Shown here piece after piece: positions 21,141 to 27,190 of a stretch of 27,190 nucleotides of DNA (position 1 is the stretch's first letter; every line of letters starts with the position of its first letter). Where the stretch lies: assembly GCA_023375785.1 (NCBI GenBank), contig SZWC01006923.1:104929-132118 (forward strand), given 5' to 3'. A model generated the notes under the pieces. The model saw nothing but the letters and a program-made list of their open reading frames with translations. It had not been told where the DNA came from and searched no databases. A program made the translations under genes and the position numbers. The stretch comes from Penium margaritaceum (lineage: Eukaryota; Streptophyta; Zygnematophyceae; Desmidiales; Peniaceae).

Positions 21141-21194
21141 GCAGCGAGAGTCCTACGGCCAGGATCGACTTTTCTATGTTGCTTTTGCGCCCTT

Positions 21195-21206
21195 GCTTTG
21201 ACACCA
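21195..21206 (-). other. Primer-binding site (initiator tRNA-Met type)
   Basis: On the minus strand TGGTGTCAAAGC follows directly after the LTR end ACCTAC. It differs at two positions from TGGTATCAGAGC, the usual copia primer-binding site complementary to initiator tRNA-Met. It marks the LTR at 21207-21985 as a 5' LTR for the sequence to its left in window coordinates. Confidence 0.7.
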
Positions 21207-21985
21207 GTAGGTGAAGGTAGAACGTGAGGGAACAGTGAAGAGTGTGTTGGAGAACCCTCAAGCACGCAACGCCATGGAAAAAGTCGGGCCACACAAAGTT
21301 ACAATTCACGATAGAAAGCCCGTGATGATCTGTGCGAGAGCGAGTGAGCAAGAAGCGAGCTCGCTATTATAGTTACTAGGAAGTTACTAGCTGACCCAGG
21401 TGTGTGGGGGTATGATATGCAACAAGCACTAACGTGAGAGAGACGCCATGGATGCGGCAACTTGTTTGCATAGCTCAAGCTCACAAGGAGACAATAGAGA
21501 CAAAGGGGGGGCGAGAGAGACTAGAACCGGTGAGCGCTCGCTCACCACGAGCGACGAGCTCGGGTGAGTGAGCGCCGCCACCCGGGGGTCGAGCCCGACC
21601 ACTCGGAATTAACCGAGGGCGGCTACTCACCGATGCACGGCCGAGACCAGCACGGTGGCCCCCTAGGGATCAGCACCCGGGTAAATACAGCTCCCCCACG
21701 ATATGCAAAACAAGATAACATCATGCAGGGCACGGCAGTGAGAATGTACGGGCCCAAGCATGTACCGCATCAGAGAGTTATGAAGAATCATGCAAGAGTG
21801 ATGTGAGTGCCAGAGAGCACTCCTGGGTCTGGCAGCAGCTTGGGTGCGTCCGCAGCTTCAGCCAGCACAGACGGGCTGGCCATCTCCCCAGGTGATTCCA
21901 TTGTCACTTTAATCTGTACATGCGTGTGTGCACAGTGTGGGAGGCAAGAGGGCACAGAGTTGTGAGTGGCCAACGAACTTCAACA
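21207..21985 (-). repeat. LTR shared by Copia-1 (3' side) and Copia-2 (5' side)
   Basis: Minus-strand LTR starting TGTTGAAG and ending about CCTAC, 779 bases. It is flanked upstream by a polypurine tract and downstream by a primer-binding site, so both neighbouring elements use it. A TATA-like CTATAATAG lies at about 21363-21371, a plausible promoter. A perfect 8-bp hairpin (21529-21536 with 21539-21546) lies in the upstream half. The end block 21208-21319 matches the Copia-2 3' LTR. Confidence 0.75.
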
Positions 21986-21996
21986 CTCCCCCATGC
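21986..21996 (-). other. Polypurine tract of Copia-1
   Basis: GCATGGGGGAG on the minus strand ends exactly at the TGTTG LTR start. It lies about 90 bases after the polyprotein stop at 22086. Confidence 0.75.
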
Positions 21997-22085
21997 CCCA
22001 CAGACAAGCAATCCAGAGCACACAAGAGGGAATCACAAGAAGTGATCACAAGAGATGAGAGTGGGGTGGGGAGACATACAAACGA

Positions 22086-23909
22086 TCAGCCTGGATCACG
22101 CGGACTGATGAGACCCACAGAATGAACAGCACTTTTGAAGACATTACGACTTAGGGCTTTTGTGAGAAAGTCAGCTCTCTGAGACCGTGTATCCACCCAA
22201 GCGACTCGGACAATGCCAGCAGCAATGCATTCGCGAACAAAGTGATGCTCCACATTGATATGTTTGGTGCGTGAATGATGCATGCCACTGTTCTCAGCAA
22301 TGGCTTTTGTGCTTTGGTTATCACAGCGCAGAGTGATGCAGCAGATGGGGACACGTAACTGCTGCAGCAGACAACACAGCCAGACAGCTTCACAAGTGCC
22401 TGCACCCATAGCAACATACTCAGCTTCAGCAGTGCTGCGTGCCACACACCCTTGATTGCCACTTTTCCAGGAGACTGCAGTGCCACCAATCAGGAAGATG
22501 TACCCTGTACGGCTGCGAGCATCGGAATCATGTGCCCAATCACTGTCGGTGAAGCCATCTGCCACAACAGATGGCTGTGCACAAAAGTGCAGTCCAACAC
22601 GAGGAGTGGAGAGGGCATACCGCACCACTCGCAATGCCGCCTCTAGGTGGCGCTCACGAGGGCACTGGGAGAATTGAGACAAGAAGTTCACAGCAAAGGC
22701 TACATCCGCACGCGTGGTCGTGGCGAGGTACATCACAGAGCCGATGACACGGAGGTAGTCGGTCACATCAACCGTCTCCCCCAACTGTGACAGATCAGAT
22801 GACTTCAGAAGAGACTGTCCTGCAGGCGTCATGGGAGTGGACGCTGTGGGAATGGACATGAGGAGTGGAGTGAAGCGCTCCCCCAGGCTGCGCACATAGG
22901 CAGCCTGATGCACATGTAAGACACGACGAGCCCGATCTCGCTCCAACTCCATGCCTAGAAAGACACGAGCCGGCCCCAGATCCTTCATTTTGTATGCCGC
23001 TTGGAGGAGCGACTTGGCGGCGGTCACAGCCGCAGGATCGGGTGAGGCAATGAGAAGGTCATCCACGTACACAAGAATGGCGACAAGTGGTTTGGTGGGC
23101 GGCCCCAGAAAGAGCGCTGGATCCACGGCGCTTCTCTTGTAGCCACCCTTTTCAAGAGTGGCTGTGATCTCTTGGTTCCAACACCGTGGGGAGTGTTTGA
23201 GACCATAGAGTGCCTTGCGCAGGCGCCACACCCGATTGGTGCCGTCAGAGAAGCCGGGTGGTTGGACCATGTAAATCTCTTCGTCCAACTTGCCATGGAG
23301 AAAGGCATTGTTGACATCCATCTGTTCCAGCTCCCAGTCATGCTGAGCAACAAGACTGAGAAGAGCCCTGGCTGTGGTGTAGCGACCGACTGGGGCAAAG
23401 GTCTCGTCAAAGTCGACACCAGGGATCTGTGAGAACCCTTTAGCGGTGAGGCGAGCTTTGTACCGTTCAACTGTGTTGTCAGGGTTCAGCTTGCGACGAT
23501 ACACCCACTTGGCGGCAACCGCCTTGCGACCCGGTGGTAGGTCAACGAGTTCATACACACCGTGGTCAGAAAGTGCATCAAGTTCGGCCTTCATGGCCTG
23601 CTCCCACAGTGGTGAGTCAGAGGTCGTGCGAGCTGCTTGCACAGTCTGGGGCTCAGGAGGAAGAGGGGAAAGGCCAGCGGCAGCAAAGCACAAAGCAACG
23701 TACCCGGCTACAGAAGAGGACACAGCAGAGTGGAACTCCTGTTCGATAAGAGAGTAACCAAGAGCAGTGCCGGGGTGTACAACAGACACTGCGGCAGACA
23801 GGCCAGAAGTGGTGAGACCAAGAGCACGAAGACCAGGGTCACCGGAGACGATAGGGTGCGACTGAGAGGGAAGAGCGCGTGGGCGTCCACCACGCGTGTA
23901 GGGGGAGAC
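22086..23909 (-). CDS. Copia-1 reverse transcriptase and RNase H (3' part of polyprotein)
   Basis: Open from the frameshift region to TGA at 22086. Residue numbers here count from the GTG at 23789. RT begins with LWEQAMKAELDAL (61-73) and continues with AKWVYRRKLNPD, GVDFDETFAPV and QMDVNNAFLHGKLDEEIYM. The catalytic YVDD is intact at 241-244 (23058-23069). RNase H carries GFTDSDWAHDSD, ARSTAEAEYVA and RCDNQSTKAIAE, so its three acidic residues are all present, followed by RTKHINVEHHFVRE. There is no good ATG because this is the internal part of a polyprotein: the open frame continues upstream to about 23909, where it meets the gag-integrase frame one base out. It copies element RNA into DNA within virus-like particles. 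Confidence 0.9.
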   Translation of the reverse strand, partial: VSPYTRGGRPRALPSQSHPIVSGDPGLRALGLTTSGLSAAVSVVHPGTALGYSLIEQEFHSAVSSSVAGYVALCFAAAGLSPLPPEPQTVQAARTTSDSPLWEQAMKAELDALSDHGVYELVDLPPGRKAVAAKWVYRRKLNPDNTVERYKARLTAKGFSQIPGVDFDETFAPVGRYTTARALLSLVAQHDWELEQMDVNNAFLHGKLDEEIYMVQPPGFSDGTNRVWRLRKALYGLKHSPRCWNQEITATLEKGGYKRSAVDPALFLGPPTKPLVAILVYVDDLLIASPDPAAVTAAKSLLQAAYKMKDLGPARVFLGMELERDRARRVLHVHQAAYVRSLGERFTPLLMSIPTASTPMTPAGQSLLKSSDLSQLGETVDVTDYLRVIGSVMYLATTTRADVAFAVNFLSQFSQCPRERHLEAALRVVRYALSTPRVGLHFCAQPSVVADGFTDSDWAHDSDARSRTGYIFLIGGTAVSWKSGNQGCVARSTAEAEYVAMGAGTCEAVWLCCLLQQLRVPICCITLRCDNQSTKAIAENSGMHHSRTKHINVEHHFVRECIAAGIVRVAWVDTRSQRADFLTKALSRNVFKSAVHSVGLISPRDPG

Positions 23910-26900
23910 TGGGGAATGGACGCAACACGCGCAGAGGACAATGGGGCAGGAGAACGCTGCACGGCAGGAGAGGAGACAGGAGGGGGCTCAGAGGAGATAG
24001 GGAGAGTCGACGAGACTGCACCATGGATGGGGGAAGAGGATGAGCCAGCAGGAGAGGCGGTAGGGGAGCCAGAGGAACCAGAGGACTGACCGGGAGAGTC
24101 CAATGGTGCCGTGGAGGGTGAGAGCACCGGAGAGGGGAACGTGGACAGAGGGGAGCTCTGCTCGGCAGAGGAGGCTACAGAGGGAACGGCGGGACGCATC
24201 GAGGGGAGAACAGCAGGCCCAGAGGGCAGAGAGCCACGCCCACCCCGAGGAGGCGGAGAGAGAGACCCACCAAAGCGGGGCAAGTCGCGCTCAAACAGAT
24301 GCTCGAAAAATAGAGCATCACGCGACTCTACGACACGGCACCGCGAAGGGTCCCAGAACCGCCACGCCTTGGAGAAAGGAGAGACACCAAGGAAGATGCA
24401 CAGACGACCACGAGGTGACAGCTTACCGTCGCGCTGGTCAGAGGGAACCCAGACAGAGGCAAGACAGCCCCAAACGCGAGCAAGACGGAGGTCCGCTCGC
24501 TGGCCAGTCCAGCGTGCAAAGGGGGTGACAGTGTGGGGAAGAGGACCATGGGGAACACGGTTCCACACCTTGGTCATGTAGGACATGGACTCAAAGGCAA
24601 AGAGAGGAGACTGACCAGAGGCAGAGAGCAGGGAACGCACCCCATCAGCAAGGGTGCGGTTCCAGCGCTCAGACACGCCATTTTGCTGGGGGGTGTAGGG
24701 AGCAGAGGATTCAATCCGCACACCACGAGACTCAAGAAAGCGAGACGTAGGGCCAAAGAACTCACCACCACGGTCACTGCGGAAGACGCGTAGGGGGCGA
24801 AGGCAGGCGCGCTCAGCCTGGGGTAGCCAAGACTCTAAGACCTCTGTGACATCACTTTTGTGTCGTAGGGCAAAGACCCAGCGGTAACGTGAGTAATCAT
24901 CAGTGAGGCACAGCACATACCGGCCAAGGCCACCAAGAAAGTCCTGGGGCAATGGGCCCATGACGTCGGCATGGACGAGGTCAAGAGGGTGAGAGGTGGT
25001 GGCGTCAGAGGTGGAGAAGGGAGAGCGGTGCATTTTCCCACTGGCACAGTCCAAACAGGTGGATGAACAAGCAGGAGAGAATGTGGCTGGGTCAAGGCCG
25101 TGAGCAGGTTGAAGGCGAAGGAGTCGCTGGATCGCGGCAGTGTGGATATGACAGAGGCGGTAATGCAGAAGATCAGCATGGTCAGGCGACAGTGAGGGCG
25201 CGACATGAACAAGGGCAGAGGCAGCGGAAGACAAGGGCAGAGTGAGCGGCATACGAAACAGGCGATCACAGCGCACGCCACGAAGAACAACGCGACCGGA
25301 GGAGCGGAGAGAAATGGAGGCAATGCCGCGGCTGGACGAAAAGTCCATGCCCTGATCATCAAGGGTGGTCACAGAGAGAAGGCTGGCCTCGAGTTCAGGA
25401 ACATACAGAACGTCAGGCAGATAGACAGTACCGCCAGGGCCAACAAAGCGGACGACACCAACACCTTGGACGGGGAGCAGCTGACCAGAGCCGGTGTGAA
25501 CAGATCGGACAGACTGAACAGGCCCAATGGACACAAAGGAAGAACGACAAGACGTCATGTGATGGGTGGCCCCGGAATCAATGATCCAGAGGCCAGGAGA
25601 GGCACGAGTGGATGGAAGAACCAAACAGACAGCCACGGTACCACGTGCAGAGGATGAGGTGACATGACCAAGACGGGAGGGAAACGTGTGAGACTGCCAA
25701 TGCTCAATCCAGGAACGATCATCAGGCGGATCCCCTTGCACACCACCCGAGCCGGAACCACGAAGAGTGACATCCGACTCACAGACAGATACACGTGACT
25801 GGCCACTCACACTCTCACCTCCCTGAGAGCGAAGGTGCAGAAGCTCGGCAAGGCGACGCTCGAGAGTGCGCTCCTCGTCTCGACGATCAGAGGAACGATC
25901 AGAAGAACGGTCAGACGCGCGGTCGAAGTAGTGACCATCGTCACGGCTCCAGTGAGGAACGGAGTAGTGTGAGGATGGGGGACCGTAGTATGGAGGACCA
26001 GACGGCGGTGGCACCCAACCCCAAGGACTGGGCGGTGGTGGCGTCTGCTGAAGAGGTGTAAGAGTAGTGGTCGGGGCTGATGAGGAGGAAGTGGATGATG
26101 AGACTGCCATGACAGCAGCAGCTGTAGAAGCGTCTACACCAGTGCGCGCCCAGTGAGCACGCATGGAGGAAGCAAGGCGTGCGTCGTCACAAGGGGCAGG
26201 ACACTTGGGCGCTGAGTGTCCGGTGGCACCGCAGTTCCAGCAAGTGACATCAGTTGCAGGAGTGGCTGAGCCTTTGCTGCCACGACCACCCCCATGGCCT
26301 TTTCCCCCGCGACCTCCACCCCGACAAGAGCCAGAGCCACTGCCCCCTCCGCGGCCAGCAGCCTGTGTGGAGTGGGCAGAGGCCTGAGAAGACGAACCAG
26401 CAGAAGGAGTTGTAGTGGGAGCAGATGGTGAGGAGGTAGTGACTGCTGCAATGGCGGCGCGATGCATGCGCTTGTTATGGAGGGCGTTCCACCAGTCAGT
26501 GAGACGGGCAGCAGTGAAGTCAAAGAGGGGACCAATCCCCGGCGAGGAATCGGCTGGGACAGGAGAAGAGGCAAGGCGCTCGAGTTCTGTCTGGGAGACA
26601 TGGAGATACAGGTCAGACAGCTCAGGGATAAGACCAGCCACAATGGAGAGACATGCAGAGAGAGGGCCTGGTGCAGCCTTGCCAAGGTCACGCAAGAGAC
26701 GCAGACTGCGGGCCCAGTACTCGTCTGCTGTCTCATCCGCCCTCATTTGCAGCGTGTTGAACTGCACAGTGAGAGCGCTCTGGGCAGCATGCCCAGTTAC
26801 AGTTTTGCGGCGGCGAATGAGCGCATAGGCACCCACTGGGTCTGCACTGGTGCCTCGGATGGGGTCGGCATTGTACATACCGATGTCGTCGAGAAGGTTC

Positions 26901-27190
26901 TCGGGGCCGGCGTTGATATGCGCCCGCACAGCGCAGGCAGCCTCGGCAGGCTGTGGCACGAAGGAGACCTTGGCGGGCGAGTAGTACTCCCACAACAGCT
27001 CACCCTGAGCCCACGCACTGAAGCGCGTTTCCCAGGATGTGAAGGTGAGTTTGGAGGTGAACTGAGGGGGTGGCGTCTCAAAGTCTTTCTGCCGCGCAGG
27101 TGGAAGAGTCCGAGCGGTGACTGAGAGGGAAGAGGAAGAGGTGTTAGCGCCGCTGCCAGTAGATGGTGCTGAGGAGCTTGTGGATCCTGA
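23708..27190 (-). CDS. Copia-1 Gag, protease and integrase (5' part of polyprotein, partial)
   Basis: The frame is open from the window edge. Sixty-five codons precede the TTG at 26995, from which residues are numbered here. Gag has WETRFSAWAQGE upstream and DEYWARSLRLL at about 91. A Gly-rich basic stretch (214-242) leads to a CCHC knuckle with C252, C255, H260 and C265 (26201-26242). A Ser/Asp/Arg-rich segment follows (359-382). Protease has DSG at 473-475 in LWIIDSGATHHMT. The integrase HHCC motif uses H611, H616, C647 and C650. The D,D35E triad is D677 (HADVMGP), D741 (SDRGGEF) and E776 (NGVSERW), with 35 residues between the last two. After the conserved FWDPSRCRVVESRDALFFE segment the frame enters a Ser/Pro-rich linker. 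It leaves the RT frame near 23905, so its last ~65 codons to 23708 are out-of-frame read-through. Confidence 0.9.
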   Translation of the reverse strand, partial: SGSTSSSAPSTGSGANTSSSSLSVTARTLPPARQKDFETPPPQFTSKLTFTSWETRFSAWAQGELLWEYYSPAKVSFVPQPAEAACAVRAHINAGPENLLDDIGMYNADPIRGTSADPVGAYALIRRRKTVTGHAAQSALTVQFNTLQMRADETADEYWARSLRLLRDLGKAAPGPLSACLSIVAGLIPELSDLYLHVSQTELERLASSPVPADSSPGIGPLFDFTAARLTDWWNALHNKRMHRAAIAAVTTSSPSAPTTTPSAGSSSQASAHSTQAAGRGGGSGSGSCRGGGRGGKGHGGGRGSKGSATPATDVTCWNCGATGHSAPKCPAPCDDARLASSMRAHWARTGVDASTAAAVMAVSSSTSSSSAPTTTLTPLQQTPPPPSPWGWVPPPSGPPYYGPPSSHYSVPHWSRDDGHYFDRASDRSSDRSSDRRDEERTLERRLAELLHLRSQGGESVSGQSRVSVCESDVTLRGSGSGGVQGDPPDDRSWIEHWQSHTFPSRLGHVTSSSARGTVAVCLVLPSTRASPGLWIIDSGATHHMTSCRSSFVSIGPVQSVRSVHTGSGQLLPVQGVGVVRFVGPGGTVYLPDVLYVPELEASLLSVTTLDDQGMDFSSSRGIASISLRSSGRVVLRGVRCDRLFRMPLTLPLSSAASALVHVAPSLSPDHADLLHYRLCHIHTAAIQRLLRLQPAHGLDPATFSPACSSTCLDCASGKMHRSPFSTSDATTSHPLDLVHADVMGPLPQDFLGGLGRYVLCLTDDYSRYRWVFALRHKSDVTEVLESWLPQAERACLRPLRVFRSDRGGEFFGPTSRFLESRGVRIESSAPYTPQQNGVSERWNRTLADGVRSLLSASGQSPLFAFESMSYMTKVWNRVPHGPLPHTVTPFARWTGQRADLRLARVWGCLASVWVPSDQRDGKLSPRGRLCIFLGVSPFSKAWRFWDPSRCRVVESRDALFFEHLFERDLPRFGGSLSPPPRGGRGSLPSGPAVLPSMRPAVPSVASSAEQSSPLSTFPSPVLSPSTAPLDSPGQSSGSSGSPTASPAGSSSSPIHGAVSSTLPISSEPPPVSSPAVQRSPAPLSSARVASIPQSPPTRVVDAHALFPLSRTLSSPVTLVFVLLVSPLLACLPQCLLYTPALLLVTLLSNRSSTLLCPLL

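Larger units (their letters stand above)
17183..21985 (-). mobile_element. Copia-2: degenerate Ty1/copia element, gag and protease deleted
   Basis: The order in transcription direction is LTR (21207-21985), primer-binding site, leader with a 145-bp tandem repeat, decayed integrase, reverse transcriptase and RNase H, polypurine tract, and 3' LTR (17183-17724). Only about 0.5 kb separates the primer-binding site from integrase-like sequence. The same interval in Copia-1 needs more than 2 kb, so gag and protease are missing. The 5' LTR assignment rests on the primer-binding site. Confidence 0.65.
21207..27190 (-). mobile_element. Copia-1: nearly intact Ty1/copia element, 5' end outside the window
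   Basis: Gag, protease, integrase, RT and RNase H occur in the copia order, followed by a polypurine tract and LTR. The reading frame is open to the last base of the window, so the 5' LTR and Gag start lie beyond 27190. The only obvious lesion is one frameshift near 23901-23905. Confidence 0.88.

Noticed and set aside
23892..23912. Programmed ribosomal frameshift between copia gag-integrase and RT
   Set aside because: No canonical slippery heptamer is present and copia elements normally have one frame. A one-base loss in a C run is simpler. It is kept only as an alternative in the findings.
24103..24581. Long + strand ORFs within Copia-1
   Set aside because: They are antisense shadows of the GC-rich polyprotein, with Arg/Gly/Glu-rich translations and no domain.

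Overview
The window looks like nuclear DNA of a plant-lineage eukaryote, probably a streptophyte (charophyte) green alga. The signs are a spliced gene for a predicted plastid UVR/YccV protein, a plant-type UBA2-like RNA-binding protein, long microsatellites, and dense Ty1/copia, Ty3/gypsy-like and LINE remnants with wide non-coding spacers. The species is an inference from protein and repeat character. There is nothing bacterial here: no operons, CRISPR arrays or rRNA, and I found no convincing tRNA.

Layout. 1-490 holds three microsatellites (GGA, ACGC, CTG). 2242-3720 (+) is an intron-free coding exon for a two-RRM UBA2-like protein, followed by a candidate 3'UTR intron. 4.0-7.4 kb is non-coding, with an imperfect tandem duplication at 4993-5250 and a GT/GC microsatellite at 6063-6096. 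7394-8582 (-) is a five-exon gene that I assembled from splice sites; it encodes a 264-residue UVR plus YccV/HspQ-like protein with a probable transit peptide. 9.6-12.9 kb (+) is a decayed LINE (reverse transcriptase to zf-RVT). It is split by a 1.1-kb element with long terminal inverted repeats and an internal 147-bp tandem array whose units each carry a hairpin. 13.9-14.2 kb (-) is a gypsy-type integrase scrap. 14.6-17.2 kb has nothing I can name.

17.2-27.2 kb (-) is a head-to-tail pair of related Ty1/copia elements. The left one (Copia-2, 17183-21985) is degenerate and lacks gag/protease. The right one (Copia-1, 21207 to beyond the window edge) is nearly intact except for one frameshift. 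A single LTR at 21207-21985 has a polypurine tract on its Copia-1 side and a tRNA-Met-type primer-binding site on its Copia-2 side, so the two elements appear to share it.

The two host genes are unrelated in function: one is predicted to act in nuclear RNA binding, the other in the plastid. The most unusual structures are the long-TIR element with its repeated hairpin module, which has a relative near 5.05 kb, and the shared copia LTR. All boundaries come from reading the sequence by eye, so repeat ends are approximate by a few bases unless an exact splice site or codon is given.
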